Positions 1 to 12,059 of a DNA stretch of 64,000 bases are shown in pieces (the first letter of the stretch is position 1; every line of letters begins with the position of its first letter). The stretch covers positions 3,064,646 to 3,128,645 of the forward strand of contig JAQFVV010006199.1 of NCBI GenBank assembly GCA_028023455.1, in the 5' to 3' direction. The notes beneath the pieces were generated by a model. That model was not told the origin of the DNA. It did no database searches and saw only the letters and a program-made list of their open reading frames with translations. The DNA is from Epiperipatus broadwayi. Taxonomy: Eukaryota; Onychophora; Udeonychophora; Euonychophora; Peripatidae. Position numbers and translations under genes: made by a program.

Positions 1-199
1 TCTTAGATATTCTAATGACAAGGCAAAATTCAAACTTCTGTTTCCAAAAATCTATTCTTATAGAAAAATACATCTAATCATGATAAAAAAACAAAAATTG
101 GAACTATATTATCACTATGAAAAATAGCAAAATAAGATTCTTCAAAAGACATTGGCTTGGACAAGGAAAAATTCAACATACAACAAATTCTAATGAGAA

Positions 200-625
200 A
201 GATTGTTCAACATCTATCATTAATAAAATCCTAAATAAAGAAAAAACATAAAAAAACAATTATAGCTACTGTAGTGAATGCATGCATGTTATGGATAGCA
301 GACAAAGTAAATAAAATGTAGCCAACCAATAAAATATTGGAAAAGCTTTTCAAAGATGTAGCACACAGAAGAATCCTAACATCTACAAATCAAAACTTGG
401 AAATATTAAAAAACAAAAGCTGCATTTATAAAATACCATGTAAATGTGGAATGACACATAACAATGAAACCCTTTGTCTCATTGAAAAATAATTAAAAGA
501 TTTCATAATAATGATTAGAGATAAATCAACTAATATGTCTAAAGTAGCATGTACTAATAAATATATGGTCAATTGAGAAAACAAAAACACTGGACACAGG
601 CAAACAAATTTTTTTAAAGAAAATT
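200..625 (+). pseudogene. GIY-YIG endonuclease remnant of a Penelope-like or related retroelement
   Basis: Reading the + strand in one frame gives a segment ending LEILKNKS, then CIYKIPCKCG at 421-450. About 50 codons later comes NTGHRQ at 586-603. The pattern (I/V)YKIPC.CG followed by a conserved TGH is the start and end of the GIY-YIG domain carried C-terminally by Penelope-like and some other retroelements, where it nicks target DNA. The upstream ADKVNK and KDVAHRR segments fit the linker that normally precedes it. The frame has two stops, and the G-x-T-x-R helix expected after the strand is lost, so the domain is dead. No RT is visible upstream because the window begins here. I am fairly sure of the domain and unsure of the element class. 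Confidence 0.6.
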
Positions 626-640
626 TAAAGAAACTATTCA

Positions 641-1852
641 CATAACAATGGCAATAACAAATAATCCATAAATCAATCTAGTATGATACTTCATAATATG
701 TGGAAACTATCACTTATCTTGTTTTTAAAAATAAAGAAACCATACTCATAGATAAATATTCATTTCTGTGGCTCTTGATAAAATAGCCTGATTTCAGTTT
801 CCATAAATGTAAAAGTCACTCATTCAACTTCTATGCTAGTGGCAACTGGTCAGGCCAACAACACTTGAAAAAATGAAATTAATAATACCATTTAAAATAC
901 ATTCCATGCTAACTTATATAATATATTTAGAAAGATTCAAGTAAAGTTTAATTTTTTAGAAAATATTTTATAATCCATTTCAATAATTGAAATAGTCCAA
1001 CATAAAAAAACAAGTAAAATGTTACCATCACAAATTTTAGATAATCTTTTATATACATATAACTGAATATGAAGTGAATGAGAGTTATCATTGATTTCTC
1101 AATCCTCTCATAAAATAAAATAAATATTTTCCTCTCCATGGATTCTATGAATTATTGGATTCAATCTCTAAAAAGAGAAAAAGAATAAATAGGGCAAAGA
1201 AGAATAAAAAAGCATAAAAAATTATTTTTAAAGATTACAGAAACCAATCTATGAAACTCAAATACAATAACCCATGCCATATGCTGTTTTTTTTGTTTGA
1301 TATCTCTGGATACTGAGTTTAAATCTCCTCTAAAGCAAACTTTTTTTTGCTAACTTTTAGTAACTTGCCCAATTGTAACTATATATTGCATTTTAGCAGT
1401 CACATTTTTGAATTAAATCAAATGATATTATATCTCTTAAAAATTTATATGAGATAATCTTTATAACATAAGGGGATTATGACTTCTTTTTTGAGAGACT
1501 GATTTTTAAGTTTTGTATATATATATATATATATATATTAAATCGAAGATTTTCCATGAGCTACAGCTATAAGTGAAATATTATATAATATATTATATTT
1601 ATATATTATAATATATACATAAACATTGGTTTATATATATATTTCCAATAAATTATATACGAATGTACCCGGAAAAGATTTTATTTATAATTGTAACTAT
1701 AAATTTCGATGCTTTATCTCTATAAAGAAAATATGCAGGGATTTATGGAGCTAAGCTTTAATAACGTTAATTAAGCATGGTTGTTTATTACATTTGATTT
1801 ATATATATAATATTTAACGACAAGCATATTGTCATTACTAAACTTAATGTAA
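641..1852. other. No gene seen; AT-rich spacer with a short (TA)n
   Basis: I see no conserved protein segment on either strand. A (TA)n tract of about 23 bp lies at 1517-1539, and several imperfect TATAAT-type palindromes follow it. Short open frames here are composed of Ile/Lys/Phe/Tyr and are what AT-rich DNA gives by chance. Confidence 0.5.
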
Positions 1853-2741
1853 TGAAAAGGGATTTGAATTCAGACTTTTAAGCTATCCACTCCATCATGA
1901 TCACATACATGTGAAAAAGAAAAATACTACAATATACATATTCTGTACTATATTGGAGATCATTTATTTTTTCCACATATATATGGTCATGTGTATCAGT
2001 TATATAAGATGGAGTAAATAGCTGTAGGAGCTTAAAAGTCAGAGTTCGAATTCCTTCTAAATTACATGTTAAGTTCAGTATATGTAAAATACTTGTATTT
2101 AAATATTACATATTCAGCCTGTATTCTACCCATCCCTCTTCTGTGTATTTAAATGGATGTATTAAATTACTATATGTAAGTAGCCAGAATGACTTAAATT
2201 CAACATGGGTATGACAATAATATTGGCATCAACAAGGGTGTTGAGGGTTCTGTAATCAGATTTTCAGTGTTATGAATGGCTGAAGGGATGGTGAATGAAA
2301 AAAATTGAAGCCTTCCCATTAAAGTTTGAAGATTTGCTATGTTAATATAAACTGAGCACTGATTATATGTATGTATGAGAGATGATTTGGGCCAACTGAT
2401 GAGTGCTGGTTCAGCATGAAATACATATATTTACATGGTTACCATTTCTTATGCTTGCTTATAACTGTTATTAAAACAGGCAAACGAAGGCCACAAGCCA
2501 GAAATTAGTCTGGGGATATCGGATGAGTAGGCACTAGATGGGGATTTTATGCACAATCCTTCTAGCATTCATTTATTATTACTCTAGCTTGCTGTGTGTG
2601 GCAATATGTATAGTGAGTTTTGCCTGTTTAAATACATATATTGGTGATCATTTATCTTTTTCACATGTATGTGGTCAAGTGTATGGGTTGTATAAGATGG
2701 AGTAGATAGTTATAAAGAGCTTGAAAGTATGAGTTCAAATC

Positions 2742-2745
<4 letters not shown>
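1853..2745 (+). repeat. 478-bp repeat family, locus 1 (head-to-head, with nested MITE)
   Basis: The locus starts with an inverted head of about 95 bp (GGGATTTGAATTCAGAC on + at 1860). It then runs in the opposite orientation from about 1951 to 2745. The phrase TTGG(A/T)GATCATTTATCTTTTTC starts at 1953 and recurs at 2641. Subtracting the nested insertion leaves a 477-bp period, which agrees with the 478-bp period measured at 56.8-57.3 kb. In this orientation the unit ends with a tRNA-like stretch: an A-box-like AGATGGAGTAGATAG and a B-box-like GAGTTCAAATCCC at 2731. The locus runs directly into a (TA)n tract. No coding capacity is visible. Class unknown. Confidence 0.75.
2432..2629. mobile_element. 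198-bp MITE-like insertion inside the 478-bp repeat
   Basis: The insertion splits an otherwise continuous 478-bp family unit. It is flanked by a 13-bp direct repeat, AAATACATATATT, at 2419-2431 and 2630-2642. Near its ends are inverted segments, TTAAAACAGGCAAA and TTTTGCCTGTTTAA. A second, shorter copy is at 27384-27545 and shares about 40 bp of left end plus both inverted segments. There is no coding capacity. The direct repeat is long for a cut-and-paste element, so a SINE-like origin remains possible. Confidence 0.65.

Positions 2746-2778
<33 letters not shown>
2743..2778. repeat. (TA)n microsatellite
   Basis: A pure TA tract of about 34 bp directly abuts the tRNA-like end of the preceding 478-bp family unit. 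Confidence 0.9.
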
Positions 2779-2781
<3 letters not shown>

Positions 2782-3942
2782 TTCATCATCTGCTTCATTT
2801 TCCAATAAAAATGTATTTTTATTTTTATATATTAAATGTAGTTATATATACAAAGTTTAACAACATATCAATTGATTTCACGATTTTGATGTTATATTTT
2901 CACGATATTATAGAAAATCTAAAAACATTGTTTTTGTTATTTATAATAAATTGATAATCATATCTCATTTCTAAACAATATGTCTGGCATAACTATGGCT
3001 TTATACAGAAATAATTTAGTTGACATGATTAAATCATTTTAACATTCATATTTATTTATTTTTCTGAAATGCAGGCAAGAGATTTAAATAAATTTAAATT
3101 CTCAAATTGATAAACCTTTAAGATTGCTTAAATTTTTTTCTTATCATGACTAATTATCCTTCTGAGTTTTTGAGTTTTTTGAACATTAACTATCAAAACA
3201 TGTTTTAAATTGACAACCAGAATATTTTCAAATAACGTATTTACAAGAAAATACTAATATATAATGAATTCATAACAACTTTGAATCATGTGTCATTTTA
3301 TATTTTATCCAAATACTATATATTAATTATTCAACAACTACACTATTTAAAAGGATGAATATAAGTTTTGAAAATCTTCTATCTTCATATCTTTTATAGG
3401 AAAAGTTATGTGAAGTATTTATTTTAAATCTAAATTTTGTACTAATACATAAATCTAGGAACCAAGAAATTATAAAGTTCTTGTTTTAAGTTTTAATCAA
3501 ATTAAAAAAATGAAATTCAAGATGATACACATATGGGTTAACACTAGATTTTGTTTCAAATATCTCAGAATTTCTACCATCAAAAATAGCAATGATATAA
3601 ATCCACAAAAATTTAGTTACTATCAAACATTATCCTAATTAAATAAATCCAATTTATTGACAAATTATAAATAATTAATTTTGCTAACATTTTTTTTTTT
3701 GCAATTGTCTGAAAAAACAACAACAACATATTTATACAGCTTCACTTTTCAAGGATCACAAAAGATTTTTAATAATTGTTTACAATTTATCTATGACTGG
3801 AAATAACTTACTCAATAACAAATTTGATAAAATTACTATCATATTTTAAACTTTTTATTTTTATAAAATGGAACAATAAAAATGTCTGCCACAAATTTAT
3901 AAGCCCAACTATTCTTAAAAAATTGGTTTGAAGTAATATATT
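2779..3942. other. No gene seen; AT-rich spacer
   Basis: I recognise no protein blocks, inverted repeats or family members here. The stretch is A+T-rich with short A and T runs. Confidence 0.5.
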
Positions 3943-4039
3943 ATCAGTGGTCGAGAGGTCAGAGATGGCTGCTTTACAAGCGGTTGTCCCGAGTTAGCAG
4001 GTTCACTTCCCGGCTGATGCTATGACACATGAGAAAAAA
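3943..4039 (+). mobile_element. tRNA-derived SINE (type 2 head)
   Basis: A tRNA-like head contains an A-box-like AGTGGTCGAGAGGTCAGA at 3946 and a B-box-like GGTTCACTTCC at about 4000. It is followed by TGACACATGAGAAAAAAAA. The tail closely matches TGACATATGAAAAAAA at the end of the tRNA-Gly SINEs at 49.97, 52.11 and 55.63 kb, so the families probably share a tail and an amplification partner. The head differs from those copies and may come from a Ser- or Leu-type tRNA. I could not establish target-site duplications. Confidence 0.6.
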
Positions 4040-5327
4040 AAACCCCATTATATTTTCTGCTTTAAGAATACAAAGAATTAAAACCTTCATCTTTATTCAA
4101 ATTAACATTATTCAATAAGATAGATATACCATTAAATGCAATTATATGAATTATTGCATTATTATTTAAAAATTATCAAAAACATCCTACATTGTTCAGA
4201 ATATTATTTACACTTTAAATAAGAGGGTAATGCTAATTTCAATATTTATATATTTTTTATTTGTATAAAAAGGGTTTATAATGATTATAGTGAATACATC
4301 ATATATATCCTTAAAGTTTAAGCTGCCAATTATACTTAAATTATCTTGTCAGTCCTTCACATTCAACCAAATATTTAGAAAAAAGAGAATACAATATGTG
4401 CTTTAATTGCCATTAATATGATTAAATACTATCTTTCTACAATTCTCTTTATGAGTGGAGTGCTTTTGTAAAAAAAAAAAATGGAATGCCTTCACCTAGA
4501 AAGTAAATTTCATTTTGTAATTTTTATTAATAAAAAAAATAGAATATTATTTAAATCATAATTTTATAAATATGAAAACTATTTGTATTATTGAGAACAA
4601 TCACATAAGAGTAGCAGCCATAAGGATCCTAGGTTTTCCAAATAAAAAATGGTTTCATGTTGTTAGACTCATGGACCAATTCAAATTCATCCACAAACAA
4701 CTTTTTTTCCAACTAGACAGCACAGAAAATTATTTCATTAAAATATTAAAGATATATTAAAGACAAATACAAAGTTGATAGAATTCAAGATATCATTTCT
4801 CTAACAAAATATTTTTTTAAAATTCCTAACTTTTATACAAACTGATATATTAAATATGGAATAATTACTTTTGTTTCAAACCATTTAACAAAGCAAATAA
4901 ACTTTATTAAAAATGTTTGGAAAATATATAGCAATTATCATTCACATAGGTGATCTTTATGGATATGTTTACAACCTCCCATTATACAATGACTATACTT
5001 ATCTTTTCCAAATAAGCCTGAGAATAAATATGATTATCAATTTCTAAAACTGATGGCTTTAAAGATCATAAGAATATCTTACAATATCAATCAATTTCTG
5101 ATTTGTTGTGATTTTACAAAAGGGTTCACTATTTTCTGCTGATCTATTATGACTGAAATATTTTCGTTAAGGATTATCACTATTATAGTTAAAAGCCAAT
5201 GAATTTCAAAATAAAATCTAAGAAAAGCTGAATGATATTAGTATAGTGATATTTTAAAGAAAACCCCCGAAAAGTAACATTAAGTATTTTGTTTATACGT
5301 ACTCTAAATTCATTTTTTATATATGTA
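4040..5327. other. No gene seen; AT-rich spacer
   Basis: The longest open frame, 62 codons on + from 4572, has no domain I recognise and ordinary AT-driven composition. Nothing else stands out on either strand. Confidence 0.5.
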
Positions 5328-6250
5328 AGTAGAGGGATTTGAACTTAGGATTTTCAGCATATATTTATTCTCCACTCTATTTCAAGCAACTGATACACAT
5401 GTAAAAAAAGTAAATGTCCCCCAATATATGTATTTCATGCAGAACCAGCAGTCATCAATTGGGCCAGATCATAATCTTCCACACATATATACAATCGGTT
5501 TATATTAAGATAGCAATTCTTTAAACTTTAATGGACAGGCTTCAATATTCTCACCCTTCCAACTATTCAACCATCCATTTCATTGAAAAATTAATGATGG
5601 AATGCTCAAAGGCCTTACTGGATTTGATATTGTAATCATACCCATGTAGACATTACATCAATCTAACCCCTTATTTCTTCAGACCATTACATATCCATAT
5701 AGAGAATCATGTATTGATAGAATGAAAAATGAATATAGACTGAAAAATTCTAAGTTTAAACCCTCTAATTACATATATAAATAAATTTGAAGTACATTCA
5801 ATATAAGAAAATTTTATATTACCTTGGAAATATATTACAAGTTCAGCCTATCCCTTTTCTATTAATATATATGGATACATAATGGTCAATAAAATGACTT
5901 AGATTGATGCAATGTGTACATGGGTATGATTACAATACAAAATCCAATAAGGACTTTGAGCATTCCATCCTCAGTTTTTCAATGAAATGATTGGTTAAAT
6001 TGTTTGAAAGGTAAAAAAATTGAAAAGCCTGTTCATTAAAGTTTAATAAATTACTATTTTAATATAAATCGAGTTCTGATTGTATATATGTTGAGAGATT
6101 ATGATCTGGACAAACTGATGAATGCTGGTTCTGTATGAAATACACATATTGTGGATCATTTATCTTTTTCACATGTGTATAGGTTGCTTGAGATAGAGTG
6201 GAAAATGAATATAGACTGAAAAATTTTAAGTCCAAATCCCTCTACTTAAA
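5328..6250. repeat. 478-bp repeat family, locus 2 (large imperfect inverted repeat)
   Basis: The locus begins with an inverted head (AGAGGGATTTGAACTTAGGA) and runs in that orientation to about 5685. It then switches and carries one complete unit in the other orientation, from about 5690 to 6250. The outer ends are inverted copies of each other (GTAGAGGGATTTG at the left, CAAATCCCTCTAC at the right). A locus-specific version of the tRNA-like end, containing GAATATAGACTGAAAAATT, occurs twice, at about 5731 and 6211. This points to local copying within the locus. It is more diverged than loci 1 and 7, so it is probably older. No protein-coding capacity. Confidence 0.7.
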
Positions 6251-6343
6251 ACAAACAGTATTAAAATTCTATATATCTTTTCATCTTTCTATAATATATT
6301 AACTAAGTCATAATAATAGCTGTTAAATAATCTATCTGTAAAG

Positions 6344-6600
6344 CAGTATTTTTCAATCTTTTTTCCCTCACAGCACACTTGAACCTATAGTTAAATTTGC
6401 GCGGCGCACTTATTATGATCAAAAAAAAAAAGGGGGGGGGGACTATATTTTTTATGATTTATTTATTATCATAAACAAAACAATTTATTATAAAAAGATA
6501 ATAATAAAAGTTTAAAAAAACATTTATTTATTTTTCAGTTTAATTTAACATTTTAATGGGATATTTGAGTTGGAAGTGTTTTTAGATATCGTTATCGTTT
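6344..6600 (-). mobile_element. 3' terminus of a hAT transposon
   Basis: The outer end reads CAGTATTTTTCAATCTTTTT, followed by CACAGCACACTTGAAC and GCGCGGCGCAC. This is the usual terminal layout of hAT elements of the ZBED type, where CAGTG(T/G)TTCTCAA is followed by GCGGCGCAC subterminal motifs. It lies just downstream of the transposase remnant in the expected orientation. An A12-G10 homopolymer junction at 6420-6441 sits inside it. I could not find the matching opposite terminus near 8.3-8.8 kb, so the 5' end is lost or too diverged to see. Confidence 0.6.
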
Positions 6601-8320
6601 TTTGCAAGGTTGAATTTTGAGCAGGCGTACTTTTAAATATTCTTCCAAGGATTCTAGCCGTGATCGATTTTTGTATTTAATATTCTTTATTGCTAAAAAG
6701 CTTGCTTTGCACAAATATAACATTGCTTGTTTTGCAATATTTGGAAATTCACCCTTGAGGAATAACCAAAATGATATATTATCAGTTGTTGAATATTTTA
6801 ATAGCGATATTTTACCATTTCTTATTTCTGTTAATTCTTTCTCTTTTGTAATACTTAAATTTGCTGACTTACACGCTTTTAAAACAAAGGGATTTGTCAT
6901 CCAATCCAGATAATATTATGTTAAATGTAGGTGCAGAAAAATATTTTCAAAATTTATATACAATAAATCTGAAATTTGTTTGATAATATTTTTAACCAGT
7001 TTACACCTTTTCACTAGTTCAAATATTTCTATTGAATTTTCTTTTTCAATCTTTTCTTTCAGAGCAGTAATATTTTTTCTGAAAGTATTATTGTTTACAG
7101 ATGTGAGAATATTTTAATAATTTCCCTGTATATTTTTATTAAAAGTGTTCAAACACTGAAATAAGTCTGCCCGGAATACAACTTGATTAAACCAAATCTC
7201 ACTGCAAAGTAAAGATTAATACTTCTTTTAAAGACTTCCTAGAACTCTTTCTAAAGATACTATCTCACTTCCTTATGCAATAAGAATGGTATAGAAAAAG
7301 CATTTATGGAGGAATATAATTTTGCAAATAATCTTGATTGCAATGAGCTGCTTTTTATACAATTAATAATTTTAAGTGTCCTCTAGAACTTTTTGTAATT
7401 TAGGCAAATTATGATTTTGATGACACTTCTCTATGTAAAAAACAACTTGAAAAATAATTTTTGCATTCCTTTTTTTCAACACAAGAGTAACAATTTCTTT
7501 TACACCTTCAGATATGGACAGAGCTCTATCTATACAAATACTTATGCAAATATCCCAAAGCAAGTTATTACAATTGAAGTAATTATCAATCATATCAAAA
7601 ATATTTTAGCTTTTTGTTGTTATGTGAAGTTGTCTACAGAATAAAAAATGCTTCTTCTATTTTTTTTTTTTTTGCAAACCAATCTACTGAATGTTAAAAG
7701 TTGAAGTTTACCACTAATAGTAGTATATTCATTCAACTGAATTGCAAATGTGTTTATATCTTTGAGGTGAGATATTATTTTAAATTTTATAGTTTCAGAT
7801 AAATTCTTAATATGCCAAGAAATTGTGTAATTTGAGAGAGAAATTTTTAAAATTTCCTTTTTAGTATTTTTATCCAAACATTGTTTTCAAAATTTCACAG
7901 CAGGCTGGTACGATAATGGATTCTGCAATTATATGCAATTTCATTTTCCTAACTATAATTTTTGCAACTGCATAATTGCTTCTTGTCCTTTATCTAGAAT
8001 CATTACACCTTTGATTATATTTTGTTTGCTTAGCATTTTGCAAGTCATCTGAAATATTCCAACAGTTTTTTAAAAAAATGTCTGGATTGAAATATCTGTT
8101 TAATTTGCTAAAAAAACATAATTATATTTGCTAATGTTTCATCATAAATTCCACATGTAGAATAAGGTGGATTTCCTTCATTATATGTAAAACCAAATGA
8201 TAAATAATTTTCAATATATTGATGAATAATTGTTTTTAATTTGGTTTCTCATTTATTGATGAAGCAGTATTCAATGTACTAGTATTATATTTTAATTTTT
8301 CTTTCATAATTAAAAAATTG
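6592..8320 (-). pseudogene. Decayed hAT transposase, ZBED5/FAM200-like
   Basis: Four blocks line up in order on the minus strand. At 8.3-8.1 kb is a BED-type zinc-finger region with SFGFTYNEGNPPYSTCG and a downstream SKLNRYF, missing clean Cys/His spacing. At 7877-7620 is LSNYTISWHIKNLSE followed by FAIQLNEYTTISGKLQLL, matching the start of the RNase-H-like catalytic core (ALQLDEST in relatives, with Asp read as Asn). At 7593-7372 is WDICISICIDRA, the CTDGA block. At 6900-6592 is FWLFLKGEFPNIAKQAMLYL and then IKNIKYKNRSRLESLEEYLK, the C-terminal dimerisation region. Frameshifts and stops separate the blocks, and the catalytic Asp positions are changed. It would have cut and joined hAT ends but cannot now be functional. 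Confidence 0.8.
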
Positions 8321-8765
8321 TCCATTTAATTGAATGCTATGAAATAGAAACAAAATACCCAAAACAATAATAATAAAAATTAGTAAATCAACAATTCACA
8401 TCCTTTAAAAAGAGATACATATGCTAATTAAACACACTTGGAAAATTTTCAAAACAAGGATTTGCAAGCTAATTTTGCCCAATTACTTCACTGCTTCAAA
8501 TCTAGATAGAAATGAATAACATGTTCAATATAAGCTACACATTCTCATTATTTTAGGATAAATGAGGAATTGGTGAGTCAAAATTTGCTTATGAAACCCT
8601 GCCATAATGTGGTTTCATTCACTTTAGATAATTTGACTTATATTGATATTGATCGGCAAGTCTTTATCAAATTTCACATCTATGGTAGAAATACCAGAGA
8701 CTGTTTTTCAAGCCTACACTTTACCCACTTAAGAAATAAAGCAGTGTTATATAATTATATTTTTG
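8321..8765. other. No gene seen
   Basis: This stretch lies upstream of the hAT remnant and should hold its 5' terminus, which I cannot recognise. It also has a 70-codon open frame on + from 8570 without a recognisable domain. Confidence 0.4.
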
Positions 8766-8885
8766 CTTATATATTACAATAAAAATAATAATAATAATAA
8801 TGGTAACAAACCATTATAAACAATCCTTAAATTCACAGAAGTACTTTCGGTTAATTTCTTGAACCTGCCTCAACTGCCATTAAAT
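8766..8885 (+). mobile_element. Half copy of the palindromic element at 40.35-40.54 kb
   Basis: An (ATA)n-rich stretch is followed by CACAGAAGTACTTTCGGTTA and CCTCAACTGCCATTAAATT. The same order occurs in the arm of the palindrome centred near 40459. Only one arm is present here, so this copy cannot form the hairpin. Confidence 0.5.
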
Positions 8886-11800
8886 TAAAAAACAAAACAA
8901 AAAACAAAGCGGAAGCAAACATCATCAATTCAAATTCCAGGAATTTCGTATTTTAATGTTAGCAGATTGCCTATATAAAATTCAGTGATATTTAACTAAA
9001 TGCAAAAATCCTAAATGATATTATAATGACCTAATCAGATATTACATTATTTCATGTCATTTTCTAAAATTTTGGAATACGAGATTAAAATTTTGTTCAA
9101 GAACATAGGTCTTGGAATCTAAAGATTGCAACCTGATTTGTATTAAATTAAAATAGAGGTATATGTAAAATATAAATTTGAATACATCAATTAAAAGAAA
9201 TAAAATAGAAAAAATATATAAAAGAATAGATTTAATAGATTTAATATTATATTTAAAGAAAACATTTTTATTCTCAAAAATAAAACAAAATATAAGTGCA
9301 ACACAAAGAGTATATATATATATATAATACAAAAAGAAAAATAAGTAAAGTGAATGGATTTAAACTTAGTTAAATATTCATGAGTTTATCATAAAAATGT
9401 AAACATATTAAGAAAAACGCGTTGTTACCTTAATGAGAAGATAATGTCTAATGGATGAAAATAATTCTCAACTAAACACAACCGTAAAAAACAAGAGAGA
9501 AAGAAACATTATAAAAAAAAATCACTTTGAGTTAGAAGGATGATATAAGGAAATTTGCTAACTCATTCAAAATAAAGTGTTAAAAGAGATTTTTTATAAA
9601 GAAATATGCATAAAAATAATTGGGAAGGCTTAAACAATCTAATATTAAAAGATTTAGTTTTCTGCAGACGCTAAAAATAAAAAAAATTAAAAAATAGTGT
9701 TTATTTACAATCATTTTACTTAAAAGATCCAGACAGACTTATAAATAATAGAGCAGCTATATTCCGCCAAATTTTATGGTACTTTTTTAATATTGAGTGC
9801 AATCATATATCTTTTATTTCCTTGTATATTTTATATTCATCAAAAAAGTTTTATACTTCTACAAAATAATTAAAAAGCATATTTTAAATAAAAAGTAAAA
9901 TTGTAGACATTTTAAAGTTTAATCTGTCAGCTGTTTTCCTGTGATAATGATTTCTATAGATGATCTCTGACAGTTTTAATAAAGATTAATTTTATCATAA
10001 AACCATAACTAATCTTAAATTTTTTAAAAAAGATTTTCTAAATATTAAATAAAAATATATGTATTATCTTAACTGTTTTTTTACCAAGTTTTTATAATGA
10101 TACAAAATATTTAAAATAATAAAAATAATATCTATATATTTCATTAAGTTTGAGGTTTTTCAAACAGCCACTTCTTCTTCGAAATGAAAACAGCAATCTA
10201 TTGTTATTATAATAAAAAAATCACAAAAAAATAATTTACAGATTAAGAGTGGATTTCTAACATCTAATTATGAATTTTACCCTCATTAATTTATCATCAA
10301 AACATTTCATCTACTTTTCTTCTAATATAGTGTATGCATTATATAGCAAACAAAACAATGAAAATATCATATTAGCTGTAGTTATTTAATTTTATGCAAC
10401 ATAAAAATACTAATCTTTATAAATAAAATATTAAAGAGGTAACTAAAATATCTGATAATAAATAGATGTCACAAGCCTGAAAAATAGGAACTTTTTTTTA
10501 CAAGGCATATTGTTGCTGCTGATTAAAATGGTATAGCCATAACTGATGAATTTTACTATGTTTCAAAATTGGTAGCCATGATTGATTGCATTCACCAAGC
10601 ATGAAAAACTAAATATAAGAAAACCAAACTGTAGAAGATAAATGATTACTGAAATATCATAATGGATATTATAAAAAGTTTACAAAAAAACAAACAAAAC
10701 CATCATAAAACAAATGACTGCATACTCCAGTGTTTATTAGCATCATAAATTTTATAAACACAATATTTCAAAACAAATAGTATCTGATATAAATGTTGCA
10801 ATTCAAAATCAGTTATGATCATAACTATTAGAATTAATCTCCATATAAATATTTAGAATTTTTTTAACTATTTGAAAAATTTAAATTAAGTAATTTCTAA
10901 AAAAATTTACTCATCAGTTTGAGTTTTCACAACTGTAAAACATTGTAGTGAAATTATCATGATTTTATTGTTATAGACTTATAATGCTTTTTTAATCTAA
11001 TATCTATTCTGCAATGAATATTCACAAATGCAGATTATTTGAATATTCTGAAAAATCATATTATACTCTTTCTGTAAACATTGTTTTCAGTTATTTACAA
11101 GATAATGTTACAATTTGTAGAACCCAATCATTCATTTATTGACTTACTGTATATCTTCTAATGCTTCTCCAGTTACTTGATTTAAATATTATTAAGTCTA
11201 TTTAGAACTTTTTTTTAGCAATGTAGATAATATTTTTGCAGACAGTACTCTAAGAATGTGAAGTTTTTCTTTAATATTTTAATATTTCATTAGATGCTGT
11301 TTCAGTGTTATATAGTAATATAATTATTTCATCTAAATTAGTTTAAAATTAATTTATAAAAATTATTCTTCCAAATTTATATATGAAAATGAAGTATGAA
11401 CTTCCAATCACCATAACATAATGGCAAAAGATCAATTGGTGTTTATTTCAGCTTTCTAAATATAAATCTAGAAGATTGCCATTTAAAATGAATGATAATA
11501 GATATTTTAAGAAAAGTGTTGCATGGTAAACTTGATAGTGTTATTATATGATGCAAAACAAATTACTCTTATCAGGATAATGTAGCTGAAGATAGAATAC
11601 TTTAAAGGAATATAATTAAGAAATATGTTATGCTAAAGTTTTCAGAAGAAAAAAATGGCAGAACAAATAAAAAGACAGCATTGCAAATTTTCAACATATC
11701 TTCTATCCAAAAAAAAATAACAAACAAAAATAAAAATTTATAAATAAAGCAAATTTATAATATTTTACTTCACATTTAAACTACTTGGTCTTATGATCTA

Positions 11801-12059
11801 TATAGTTGAAAGTATAATAATCAGTTTAATATTATTTAGTTTTATCACTTTATTATTTGCAGAAATGAATTAAATATTTTACTATTTATATATTGTGATT
11901 ATATGAGATCATCAAGTGATGGACTTATTTAAAATCACAAAAAGTTCAAAGCCCAATAAATAATAAAAAAATAAACAAAACTTTAAATTAAGCAAAAATT
12001 ATTCTAATAATGACAAGAAAAAAAAGTTAAAATCATATATTTAAAAGGAAGGTGCCATT
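8886..12059. other. No gene seen; long AT-rich spacer
   Basis: The only longer open frame (91 codons, minus, 9057-9332) is a run of Ile/Phe/Tyr/Leu over AT-rich DNA with no family resemblance. I could not identify an LTR belonging to the gypsy-like element that begins downstream. Confidence 0.45.

Noticed and set aside
426-641. 71-codon open frame on the minus strand
   Set aside because: It is the shadow of the GIY-YIG remnant, which reads sensibly only on the + strand.
4572-4760. 62-codon open frame on + as a small gene
   Set aside because: No recognisable domain, no promoter or splice context, AT-driven composition.
6420-6441. A12-G10 homopolymer junction as a functional signal
   Set aside because: It lies in a decayed hAT terminus and is more likely mutational or a sequencing artefact.
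9057-9332. 91-codon hydrophobic frame, possible membrane protein
   Set aside because: Ile/Phe/Tyr/Leu richness follows from AT-rich DNA and a (TA)n tract at one end; no family resemblance.
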